Shown in pieces: positions 8,895 to 16,463 of a stretch of 28,496 nt of DNA. Every line of letters starts with the position of its first letter. Within the stretch, counting starts at the first letter, position 1. This stretch comes from Caldilineae bacterium (GTDB taxonomy: Bacteria > Chloroflexota > Anaerolineae > JAAEKA01), in NCBI GenBank assembly GCA_020634555.1, contig JACKBK010000041.1:1-28496 (forward strand), given 5' to 3'. The notes below the pieces were generated by a model. That model made no database searches. It saw only the letters and a list, made by a program, of their open reading frames with translations, and had not been told where the DNA came from. Made by a program: the position numbers and the translations under genes.

Positions 8895-11702
8895 ATGAGA
8901 AGAATCCGACAAACGTATCTTTTGTTGTCCGCCATACTGGTGATCGCTGTGGTCGTAGCTGCATGTAGTTCGCAGGCAACGCCTACCGCTGAAACGCCGG
9001 CCGCTGGAGCTACGGCCGCGCCGACCAGCGCCGCGACGGATACGCCTGAACCCGCCGGCGCGTCCGTCAACATACCTACGATCAGCGCGGTGACGCTGGA
9101 TCGCGAGGCGTTGCCGCGCTACGAGACGCTGGAACTGGTGGTCGAGCTGGACGCGGCGTATACCAATCCCTACGACGCGCGCCAGGTGGCGCTGGATGCG
9201 ACGTTCACCGCCCCGGATGGCTCGATCTGGCCGGCGCCGGGGTTCTGGGACGGCGAGGAAGCGTGGCGGGTGCGCTTTACGCCGTCGCAGGAGGGTGAAT
9301 GGCGCTACGCGGTGACGGTGCAGGACAGCAGCGGCGCCAGCCAGCCGGCCGCGGGATCGTTTCAAGTGACACCGTCCGACCACCACGGCTGGGTGCGGAT
9401 CGGCAACCAGGTTGATCCCGCCTACAGCAGCCGCTATCTGGTCTACGACGACGGGACGCCCTTCTACGGGGTCGGCCACGCCGATGCGCTGAACATCCTG
9501 ATCGACGGCTTCAGCCTGGACAACGGCGTCGGCCTCTTCAGCACCATGCAGGACGCTGGCGAAAACTACGTGGTCTGGTGGCCGTTCTACAGCCTGTCGC
9601 CGGTCAGCAGCAGCTACGACAGCTACTCTGTGCAGAACCTGAAGGTCATCGACACCATCCTGCGCGACGCCGAGCAAAAGGGCGTCAAGGTGATCTTCAC
9701 CGTCTGGGATCACCCGCAGTTGCGCGATGATACCCACGCGTGGGGCGATGGCCGCTGGGCGGTCAGCAACGGTTTCAACAAGCTGGGCAGCCTGGACAGC
9801 TTCTTCACGTCCGACGAAGCGTGGGCGTGGCAGGAGAACCTCTACCGCTATCTCATCGCGCGCTGGAGCCACAGCCCGGCCATCGCTATGTGGCAGACCG
9901 TTTCCGAGATCAACGGCACCAACGCCTATGCGCACACCGACACGTGGCATGAAAAAGTCAACGATTACTTCGTCGAAAACGATCCCTATCGCCATCCCAC
10001 TACCGCCAGCAAGTCGGGCGATGTGGACTGGCTGGCCGGCTGGCAGGCCATGGACGCGCCGCAGGTGCATCTCTACGAATTCGACGACGGGGCGGTGTCG
10101 GCCGCCGGCGTGCTGGCAGACTGGACGCGCCAGATGTGGGACGCCGAGGCCAAGCCCAACTGGGTGGGCGAGTTTGGTGTCACCGGCAACGAGCAGTACC
10201 CGGAGCTGTTCCACAACGCGATCTGGGCGGCGCTGGGCGCGGGTGCGGCCATGACGCCGGCCGAGTGGAACAGCGGCGGCAGCTTCGGCCGGTTGACCGA
10301 CGCCATGACGGATGACCTCCACCGGCTGGCGGTCTTCGTCGATGAGATTCCGCTGGCAGCGTGGAACCCGCAGCCGCTGGACATCCACAGCAGCGATCCC
10401 GCCGTGCGCGGCTGGGGTGTCGCCGGTCCTGAGGGCGGGCTGTTCTGGGTGCAGGACGCGTCGCTGGAGGGGCGACCCATCGCCGAGGTGCGCTCGGAAA
10501 GCGTGGCGCGCTCTGGTATCCAGCTAAGCATCGATGGCATGGCCGGCGGAACCTACGCCGTCACGCCCTACGACACATGGCAGGGACGCTACCTCGATCC
10601 TATCTCCGTGGCCTGCGCTGCGGACCAGCCTTGTGTTGTTGACCTGCCAGAGTTCACGGCTGACATGGCGTTTCACGTCAGGAGCGCCACCTGCTGCAAG
10701 GAAAGGCCTACCGGCTACGGTCCGACACCGTCGCCACAGCCGGCGGTCGCCGGTTCGGAACCACCCCTCAGCGTCTCCATCTGGGCGCCGGTGGCCGGCT
10801 TTTTGGAGCAGCAGACCCTGCAACAGAACGCCGACGTGCTGGATGAGGTTAACTTCTTCTGGTACACTCTGGGCGCGGACGGCGGCATCGAGGGCGGTAT
10901 CATGGCGGCCGAAGCAGTCCGTGTGGCGCGCGCCGCCGGTCTGCGTATCGTGCCGTCCATCGTCAACGGCGGGTTCGACGCGCAGCGGGTCAGCGATGTG
11001 GTCAACGATCCGGCGCGGCGCGCACAGCACATTGCCGGCATCCTGGCGCTGATGCGCGACAACGACTATGACGGCATCGACATCGACTACGAGAGCCTGA
11101 ACCCGGCCGATCGCGACGCCTTCAGCCTGTTCATCGAAGAGCTGGCTGCGGCGCTGCACGCCGAGGGCAAGCTGCTGTCCATCGCCGTTCACGCCAAGAC
11201 CGACGACGCCGGCGCGTGGAGCGGCGCGGCTGCGCAGGACTGGGCGCGGCTGGGCGCGGCGGTGGACGAGTTCAAGATCATGACCTATGACTTCCACAAC
11301 GGCGCCAGCGAGGCCGGTCCCATCGCGCCGCTGGACTGGGTAGATGCTGTGCTGAGCTACGCCGCGACGGTGGTGCCGCCGGAGAAGACGTGGATGGGTG
11401 TGCCGTTCTACGGCTACGACTGGACCGGTTCCACCGCCCAGAGCCTTAACTGGCGGCAGGCGCTCAAGCTGGCCGAGCAGAACGGTGTGACGCTGCAGCG
11501 CGATCCATCGTCCGGCGAGGCGTGGTTTACCTACAGCGATGGCCGCCGCACGGTCTACTTCAACGATGCCGAGACCTTGGCAGCGCGGCTCGACATAATC
11601 ACAGATAGCCATTCCAACATTGCCGGCATCGCCATCTGGCCGCTGGGCGGTGAGGATCCGGCCAACTGGACGGCGCTGAGGGAAGCTAAGGAGCAGTCAT
11701 AA
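8895..11702 (+). CDS. bifunctional lipoprotein: DUF5060 + GH5-like barrel + GH18
   Basis: Large secreted lipoprotein (935 residues) with two predicted glycosidase barrels. The start at 8895 gives MRRIRQTYLLL with lipobox VAAC (Cys24); an in-frame ATG at 8883 would add only four residues. After an Ala/Pro/Thr linker comes a DUF5060-type Ig-like domain (about 55-170: EGEWRYAVTVQDSSG). A clan GH-A barrel of the DUF4038/GH5 kind follows (about 175-500), with FYGVGHADAL, VKVIFTVWDHPQ, WQTVSEINGTNA (probable acid/base Glu) and PNWVGEFGVTG (probable nucleophile Glu). The C-terminal third (about 620-930) is GH18: DGIDIDYE at 726-733 matches the DxxDxDxE signature with Glu733 as acid, plus KIMTYDFHNG and GVPFYGYDW. 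Candidate role: endo-cleavage of a glycan with both GlcNAc and hexose linkages. Domain calls are good; substrates are inferred only. Confidence 0.85.
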   Translation: MRRIRQTYLLLSAILVIAVVVAACSSQATPTAETPAAGATAAPTSAATDTPEPAGASVNIPTISAVTLDREALPRYETLELVVELDAAYTNPYDARQVALDATFTAPDGSIWPAPGFWDGEEAWRVRFTPSQEGEWRYAVTVQDSSGASQPAAGSFQVTPSDHHGWVRIGNQVDPAYSSRYLVYDDGTPFYGVGHADALNILIDGFSLDNGVGLFSTMQDAGENYVVWWPFYSLSPVSSSYDSYSVQNLKVIDTILRDAEQKGVKVIFTVWDHPQLRDDTHAWGDGRWAVSNGFNKLGSLDSFFTSDEAWAWQENLYRYLIARWSHSPAIAMWQTVSEINGTNAYAHTDTWHEKVNDYFVENDPYRHPTTASKSGDVDWLAGWQAMDAPQVHLYEFDDGAVSAAGVLADWTRQMWDAEAKPNWVGEFGVTGNEQYPELFHNAIWAALGAGAAMTPAEWNSGGSFGRLTDAMTDDLHRLAVFVDEIPLAAWNPQPLDIHSSDPAVRGWGVAGPEGGLFWVQDASLEGRPIAEVRSESVARSGIQLSIDGMAGGTYAVTPYDTWQGRYLDPISVACAADQPCVVDLPEFTADMAFHVRSATCCKERPTGYGPTPSPQPAVAGSEPPLSVSIWAPVAGFLEQQTLQQNADVLDEVNFFWYTLGADGGIEGGIMAAEAVRVARAAGLRIVPSIVNGGFDAQRVSDVVNDPARRAQHIAGILALMRDNDYDGIDIDYESLNPADRDAFSLFIEELAAALHAEGKLLSIAVHAKTDDAGAWSGAAAQDWARLGAAVDEFKIMTYDFHNGASEAGPIAPLDWVDAVLSYAATVVPPEKTWMGVPFYGYDWTGSTAQSLNWRQALKLAEQNGVTLQRDPSSGEAWFTYSDGRRTVYFNDAETLAARLDIITDSHSNIAGIAIWPLGGEDPANWTALREAKEQS

Positions 11703-11728
11703 GACAGAGCGTTAAGGAGGAAGTGCCT

Positions 11729-11764
11729 ATGACACGACGTTTCGATGGAACACGGTTCGAATAA
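11729..11764 (+). CDS. 11-codon ORF with strong ribosome site
   Basis: A strong Shine-Dalgarno AAGGAGGA (11714-11721) stands 7 nt before an ATG that opens MTRRFDGTRFE and a TAA at 11762-11764. It lies between the GH5-like/GH18 gene and the binding-protein gene, ending 30 nt before the latter. Too short for homology. It could be a leader peptide, a truncated relic, or a ribosome-loading site that merely helps expression of the next gene. Confidence 0.3.
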   Translation: MTRRFDGTRFE

Positions 11765-11794
11765 CCCGATTCAACATCTCAAGGAGAAGACACC

Positions 11795-13219
11795 ATGATC
11801 TCAGCGAAGAGACTTTGGACAACGACCAGTCTATTGCTTGTTCTGGCGCTCGTAGTAGCCGCTTGCGGCGGAGCGCCCGAGCCAACCCCTGAACCTGCAG
11901 CAGCCCCAACGACTGCACCAACTGAGGCTCCGGCGGCCGAGGCAACAGAAGCCCCAGCCGCTGCGCCGTCCGATTCAGGCAACTTTCTTGAGCGCGCTAA
12001 GGCCGGTGAGTTTGCCGGCACCAGCGTGACTGTTCTGGGCGTGATGGTGGACGAAGAAAAGGTCAAATTCGAGGAGTCGATGAAGCCCTTCGAAGAGGCC
12101 ACGGGGATCGACGTTCAGTACGAGGGCACCAAGGAGTTCGAGCCTCAGGTTGCGGTACGCATCGAGGCTGATGATCCGCCGGACATCATCGACTTTCCTC
12201 AGCCTGGGTTCCTGTCCACCTTTGCGAAGTCCGGTGATGTGATCGACATCAGCACCTTCATCGACATGGAACACCTGCAGGAGAACTACATTCCCAGTTG
12301 GCTGGACATGGCGACCATGGCCGGCCCAGATGGCCAGGACATCATGACCGGCGTCTGGCACCGCGCGGCCGCCAAGAGTATGGTCTGGTATCCCAAAAAG
12401 GCGTTCGATGCCGCTGGCTACACCGTGCCGACAACCTGGGACGAGTTGATGGCGCTTACGCAGCAGATCGCCGACGACGGCGATACGGCCTGGTGCATCG
12501 GTATCGAAAGCGGCGCGGCTACCGGCTGGGTTGCCACCGACTGGATCGAGAACATTATGCTGCGCACCACATCGCTGGACAACTACGACAAGTGGGTGGC
12601 TGGCGAGCTTCCCTTTGCCTCGCCCGAGGTCAAGCACGCCGCCGAGATCATGTCGGACATCTGGCTGAACGACGACTACGTCAAAGGCGGCACCGATACT
12701 ATCGTCACGACGTTCATCGGCGACTCGCCGGTGGGCATGTTCGCCGATCCGCCCGAGTGCTGGCTGCACGTGCAGGCAAGCTGGATCACCGGATTCTTTG
12801 GCGATGGGTTGACGGCCGGCGAGGACTACGATTTCTTCTACTTGCCGCCCATCGACGATGCCTATGGCAAGCCCGTGCTGGTGGCCGGCGACATCATGGC
12901 CATGTTCAACGACCGGCCCGAAGTACGGGCGTTGATGGAGTACTTCGCGACGGGTGAGAGCGTCGAAGCCTGGATCCGCACCGGTGGTACTCTGTCGCCG
13001 CACAAGGACGCCAGCCTGGACTGGTACAGCGATCCCATCGAGCGGAACGTTGCCGAACTGCTTCAGAACGCCACCAGCGTGCGTTTCGACGCCTCCGACC
13101 TGATGCCGGGTGAGGTTGGATCGGGCGCTTTCTGGAAGGCTATGGTAGACTACATCATTGGCTCGGTTGATCTCGATACTGCGCTGCAGGAGATCGACGC
13201 TGCCTGGCCAAAGAACTAA
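11795..13219 (+). CDS. sugar ABC transporter substrate-binding lipoprotein
   Basis: Extracellular solute-binding protein (474 residues) of the carbohydrate family (SBP type 1, CUT1-like), expected to capture oligosaccharides released by the neighbouring hydrolases and pass them to an ABC importer. AAGGAG lies about 9 nt before the ATG. The signal ends in lipobox VVAAC (Cys24), followed by a GGAPEPTPEP linker to about residue 65. Typical features are YEGTKEFEPQVAVRIEADDPPDII near residue 110, MVWYPKKAFDAAGYTVPTTWDEL, GMFADPPECWLHVQ, PVLVAGDIMAMFNDRPEVRALMEYF and a C-terminal VDLDTALQEIDAAWPKN. The pattern resembles alpha-glucoside-type binding proteins, but substrate cannot be read from it. 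No permease or ATPase gene follows, which is unusual; the partners must be elsewhere. A strong hairpin just downstream may insulate or stabilise its mRNA. Confidence 0.92.
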   Translation: MISAKRLWTTTSLLLVLALVVAACGGAPEPTPEPAAAPTTAPTEAPAAEATEAPAAAPSDSGNFLERAKAGEFAGTSVTVLGVMVDEEKVKFEESMKPFEEATGIDVQYEGTKEFEPQVAVRIEADDPPDIIDFPQPGFLSTFAKSGDVIDISTFIDMEHLQENYIPSWLDMATMAGPDGQDIMTGVWHRAAAKSMVWYPKKAFDAAGYTVPTTWDELMALTQQIADDGDTAWCIGIESGAATGWVATDWIENIMLRTTSLDNYDKWVAGELPFASPEVKHAAEIMSDIWLNDDYVKGGTDTIVTTFIGDSPVGMFADPPECWLHVQASWITGFFGDGLTAGEDYDFFYLPPIDDAYGKPVLVAGDIMAMFNDRPEVRALMEYFATGESVEAWIRTGGTLSPHKDASLDWYSDPIERNVAELLQNATSVRFDASDLMPGEVGSGAFWKAMVDYIIGSVDLDTALQEIDAAWPKN

Positions 13220-13257
13220 ACAGTCGTGGTAACCTGACTTCCTGCAAACGTTGGAGC

Positions 13258-13293
13258 GCCGGGCTGGCGCGTTCGATGAACGGCCAGCCCGGC
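13258..13293 (+). terminator. 16-bp hairpin after the binding-protein gene
   Basis: GCCGGGCTGGC (13258-13268), one bulged G, CGTTC, a GAT loop, GAACG, then GCCAGCCCGGC (13283-13293) make a 16-bp stem with a 3-nt loop. It starts 38 nt after the binding-protein stop. There is no T-run, so it is more likely a mRNA 3'-end stabiliser or partial terminator giving more binding protein than downstream enzymes. It covers an ATG at 13276, which argues against that codon as the next gene's start. Confidence 0.65.
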
Positions 13294-13323
13294 ATCATGC
13301 TGCTGAACGGAAAGGACCCAGTT

Positions 13324-14739
13324 GTGTCATCAGCATTGACGTTAGTTGCCCCCTCCTTCCGTCCTCCTCTCGATCCAGACTTCCGGCCGGCTGTGCTGGC
13401 CAACCGCACCTTTCGCCGCGAAGCCAGGGAAGCGGGCGCGGCTGTGCCGTTGGTGATCGCGCTGGAACGCTCCGACGGGGCGGTTTCCCGGTTCGACACT
13501 TTGGCGTTTGCGGCGGACCATCCGCGCGCCGCTGCCAACCTGCTCTATGCCGAGCGGCTGGTCAAGTTCCTGCTCTGGGCCAGAGGCGGCTGGAAGGTGA
13601 CGATCGGTGGGCCGGCAAGCATCGCCAACCACATTCGACGCGTCTACTCGCCCGCGGGGCTGCGCGCGTTCGACTACCAGTTCATGGGCGAGACGGTCTA
13701 CCAACAGCCGTTCATCGTGGTCGCCTGCGCGGCTGAGGATGCGCCGCCGGCCCGCGAGGCCGGCCAGTCCCTGGGACGCCACCTGGACGGCTGCCGCATC
13801 GGCTTCGACCTGGGCGCATCCGATCTCAAGGTGTCGGCGGTGATCGATGGACAGCCGGTTTGGAGCGATGAGATAGTCTGGGAGCCGGTGGAACAGACCG
13901 ACCCGACCTACCACTACGAGCGCATCGTCGCGGCGCTGCGTTTGGCGCAAAGCAAGCTGCCGCGGCTGGACGCCATCGGCGGCAGCTCGGCCGGCGTCTA
14001 CGTGGACAACCGGCCGATGGTGGCTTCGCTATTTCGCGGTATCCCGGCCAATCGCTACGACGAGATTCGCAGCATGTTCCTGCGCATCCGCGACGAGTTT
14101 GGCGTGCCGTTGGAGGTGATCAACGACGGCGACGTGACCGCGCTGGCCGGTGCGATGTCGCTGGATGACGACGGCGTGCTGGGCATCGCCATGGGCAGCA
14201 GCGAGGCGGTGGGCTACGTGAACCGGGAAGGCGCGGTGACCGGCTGGCTCAACGAGCTGGCCTTCGCGCCGGTGGACTACAGTCCCAGCGCGCCGGTCGA
14301 CGAGTGGTCGGGCGACCGCGGCGTCGGCTCGCTGTATTTCTCGCAGCAGTGTGTCTTCCGTCTGGCGCCCAAGGTTGGGATCGACCTGCCCGGCGGTCCG
14401 GATGTTACCAAGGCAGAGAAACTCAAGCACGCCCAAGGCTTCCTGGAGACAGGCCACGAGGGCGCCTTGAAGATCTGGCAAACCATTGGCGTGTATCTGG
14501 GCTATGGCCTGGCCCACTATGCCGAGTTTTACGACCTCAATCACGTGCTCATCCTGGGACGCGTCACCAGCGGCACCGGTGGTGCGTTGGTCCTGGACGG
14601 TGCACGTGCAGTGCTGGCCGCCGGGTTCCCAGAGCTGGCAAATCGCGTCAACATTCAACTGCCCGATGAAAAGAGCCGGCGGGTAGGACAATCCATCGCC
14701 GCAGCGAGCCTGCCGGCGACACAGAACAGGCGAAAATGA
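13324..14739 (+). CDS. ROK-like sugar kinase-fold protein
   Basis: Protein of 471 residues with an actin/hexokinase ATPase fold of ROK type. The GTG at 13324 has GGAAAGGA 7 nt upstream; the in-frame ATG at 13276 lies in a stable hairpin and lacks a ribosome site. The first 150 residues are not recognised (RTFRREAREAGA, RLVKFLLWARGGWKVTIGGP). The core starts with GFDLGASDLKVSAV (phosphate-binding loop, about 160-173), then GGSSAGVYVDN, VINDGDVTALAG (Asp268 in the position of the ROK catalytic Asp) and LGIAMGSSEAVGYV. The ROK zinc motif (CxCGxxGCxE) is absent, and no N-terminal helix-turn-helix is visible. It may be a divergent glucokinase-like enzyme or a sugar sensor. It overlaps the GH1 gene by ATGA, so the two are translationally coupled and probably act on the same sugar. 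Confidence 0.75.
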   Translation: MSSALTLVAPSFRPPLDPDFRPAVLANRTFRREAREAGAAVPLVIALERSDGAVSRFDTLAFAADHPRAAANLLYAERLVKFLLWARGGWKVTIGGPASIANHIRRVYSPAGLRAFDYQFMGETVYQQPFIVVACAAEDAPPAREAGQSLGRHLDGCRIGFDLGASDLKVSAVIDGQPVWSDEIVWEPVEQTDPTYHYERIVAALRLAQSKLPRLDAIGGSSAGVYVDNRPMVASLFRGIPANRYDEIRSMFLRIRDEFGVPLEVINDGDVTALAGAMSLDDDGVLGIAMGSSEAVGYVNREGAVTGWLNELAFAPVDYSPSAPVDEWSGDRGVGSLYFSQQCVFRLAPKVGIDLPGGPDVTKAEKLKHAQGFLETGHEGALKIWQTIGVYLGYGLAHYAEFYDLNHVLILGRVTSGTGGALVLDGARAVLAAGFPELANRVNIQLPDEKSRRVGQSIAAASLPATQNRRK

Positions 14740-16094
14740 CCGTGACGAAGCAAATCACATTTCCACAAAACTTTATCTGGGGTGCGGCTACCGCAGCCTA
14801 TCAAATCGAGGGCGCCTGGGATGAGGACGGCGCGGGCGAGTCGATCTGGGACCGCTTCAGCCATACAGAGGGCAAGGTCCATGAGGAGCACTGCGGTGAC
14901 ACCGCCTGCGATCATTATCACCGCTGGCAGGACGACCTGGACCTCATGCAGTCGCTGAACCTGCGCGCCTACCGCTTCTCTATCGCCTGGCCGCGCGTGC
15001 TGCCTGACGGCCGCGGCGCAGTCAACCTGGCCGGGCTGGACTACTACGACCGGCTGGTGGATGGCTTGTTGGCCCGCGGCATTCGGCCTTTTGTCACCCT
15101 CTACCACTGGGATCTGCCGCAGGCGCTGGAGGACACGGGTGGCTGGCCGGCTCGCAGCACGGCCGAGGCTTTTGTCGAGTATGCTGATGTGGTCAGCCGG
15201 CGGCTGGGCGACCGGGTGACCGACTGGATCACGCACAACGAGCCATGGTGTACCGCGTTCCTTGGTCACATGTTCGGCGTGCATGCACCTGGCCACCGTG
15301 ACGCTGCCAAGACGGCCGCGACTGTTCACCACACCCTGCTGTCTCACGGCTGGGCTGTGCCTGTTCTGCGGCGTAACAGTCCCGGCGCGCGGGTTGGCAT
15401 CGTCCTCAATCCGGTGGATGTTACACCGGCAACACAAAGCCAGGCTGATCTGCAAGCCGCCGTTTTGCAAGATGGGTTAATGAACCGGCTGTTCCTGGAT
15501 CCGTTGTACGGCAGGAACTACCCTGCGGATGTGGTCGCGTATGTCGAGCAGCAAGGCGCGACGTTTAAATCGGTGCAGCCGGGCGATCTGGAGGCTGTCG
15601 CGGCGCCGACCGATTTTCTGGGTATCAACATGTACTCGCGTGCAGTGGTGAGCGCCGCCGACGCGCCTGACGGCAAGCCGATGGTAACCGATAAAGACGT
15701 CGAACGCACCGAGATGGGCTGGGAGGTGTATCCTCCCGCGCTGTACAACTTGCTCTGCCGGCTGTATTTCGATTACAAGCCCGCCAGCCTCATTATCGCT
15801 GAGAACGGCGCCAGCTACTCTGACGGGCCGGATGAGACGGGTCGGGTCGTTGACACGCGCCGTCTGCGTTATATCCGGGACCACCTGGCTCAGGCGCGGC
15901 GCGCGATGGACGCCGGTGTTCCGCTGAAAGGCTACTTTGTCTGGTCGTTGATGGACAACTTCGAGTGGTCTTTTGGCTACTCACAGCGTTTTGGCATTGT
16001 CTGGGTGGACTACGACACGCAACAGCGAATACCCAAGGACAGCGCATTCTGGTATCGGGACGTAATTACCAACAACGGCTTCGACCTGATTTGA
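14736..16094 (+). CDS. GH1 beta-glucosidase
   Basis: Cytoplasmic family 1 retaining beta-glycosidase (452 residues), expected to hydrolyse cellobiose and short beta-glucosides to glucose. The ATG at 14736 overlaps the stop of the ROK-like gene (ATGA). The family N-terminal signature FIWGAATAAYQIEGAWDEDG is present, followed by YRFSIAWPRVLPDGRG, the acid/base in THNEPW (Glu169) and the nucleophile in IIAENGA (Glu356), and the C-terminal WSLMDNFEWSFGYSQRFGIVWVDY aglycone-site segment. Length is normal for GH1 and no signal peptide is seen. It closes the glycan operon; the hairpin array begins 79 nt after its stop. A close relative acting on beta-galactosides or fucosides cannot be ruled out. 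Confidence 0.95.
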   Translation: MTVTKQITFPQNFIWGAATAAYQIEGAWDEDGAGESIWDRFSHTEGKVHEEHCGDTACDHYHRWQDDLDLMQSLNLRAYRFSIAWPRVLPDGRGAVNLAGLDYYDRLVDGLLARGIRPFVTLYHWDLPQALEDTGGWPARSTAEAFVEYADVVSRRLGDRVTDWITHNEPWCTAFLGHMFGVHAPGHRDAAKTAATVHHTLLSHGWAVPVLRRNSPGARVGIVLNPVDVTPATQSQADLQAAVLQDGLMNRLFLDPLYGRNYPADVVAYVEQQGATFKSVQPGDLEAVAAPTDFLGINMYSRAVVSAADAPDGKPMVTDKDVERTEMGWEVYPPALYNLLCRLYFDYKPASLIIAENGASYSDGPDETGRVVDTRRLRYIRDHLAQARRAMDAGVPLKGYFVWSLMDNFEWSFGYSQRFGIVWVDYDTQQRIPKDSAFWYRDVITNNGFDLI

Positions 16095-16123
16095 CGGGCG
16101 TCTGCGTGCAGGATAGACTGAAG

Positions 16124-16434
16124 GCGTATTGCGTGATGCGTATTGCGTATTCGGCGTGACTTCGTTTCCGCCGTAGGATAGCCCCTTGTGGGCGTTCGGT
16201 CGATCCCGGAACGGGCACAAGGCCCTATCCTACAACAGAGGCCGAGTCGTTTCCGCTGTAGGATAGCCCCTTGCGGGCGTTCGGTGGTCCTCGGAACGGG
16301 CACAAGGCCCTATCCTACAACAGAGGCCGGATTGTTTCCGCCGTAGGATAGCCCCTTGCGGGCGTTCGGTGGTCCTCGGAACGGGCACAAGGCCCTATCC
16401 TACTGAGCGAAGACACACGCAACACGCAATACGC
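16124..16434. repeat. composite repeat island: three 85-bp hairpin repeats inside inverted ends
   Basis: Three 61-nt palindromes lie at 16173-16233, 16258-16318 and 16343-16403, exactly 85 bp apart. Each begins GTAGGATAGCCCCTTG and ends CACAAGGCCCTATCCTAC and can fold into a long hairpin. The 24-nt spacers are near-identical (AACAGAGGCCG...GTTTCCGC). The set is bracketed by an imperfect inverted repeat, GCGTATTGCGTG at 16124-16143 and its complement at 16415-16434 (18 of 20 match). No ORF of note lies inside. It occupies the whole 369-bp gap between GH1 and the CoA-transferase. It may be a non-autonomous mobile element or an amplified REP-like element; no clear target duplication is seen. Confidence 0.85.
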
Positions 16435-16463
16435 ACAACTTTACCAGAGAGGCATTCTGATCA

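Noticed and set aside
8577..10388. 603-residue open frame on the minus strand, with a similar 362-residue one at 10524-11612
   Set aside because: Both lie antisense to the GH94 and GH5-like/GH18 genes, are rich in Arg, His and Val as expected from high-GC shadows, and show no known motif.
13276..13323. ATG at 13276 as start of the ROK-like gene
   Set aside because: It lies inside a 16-bp hairpin and has no ribosome site, whereas GTG 13324 has GGAAAGGA at 7 nt.
16173..16403. CRISPR array
   Set aside because: The units are self-complementary 61-nt palindromes with near-identical 24-nt spacers; CRISPR spacers would be unique. No cas genes are present.
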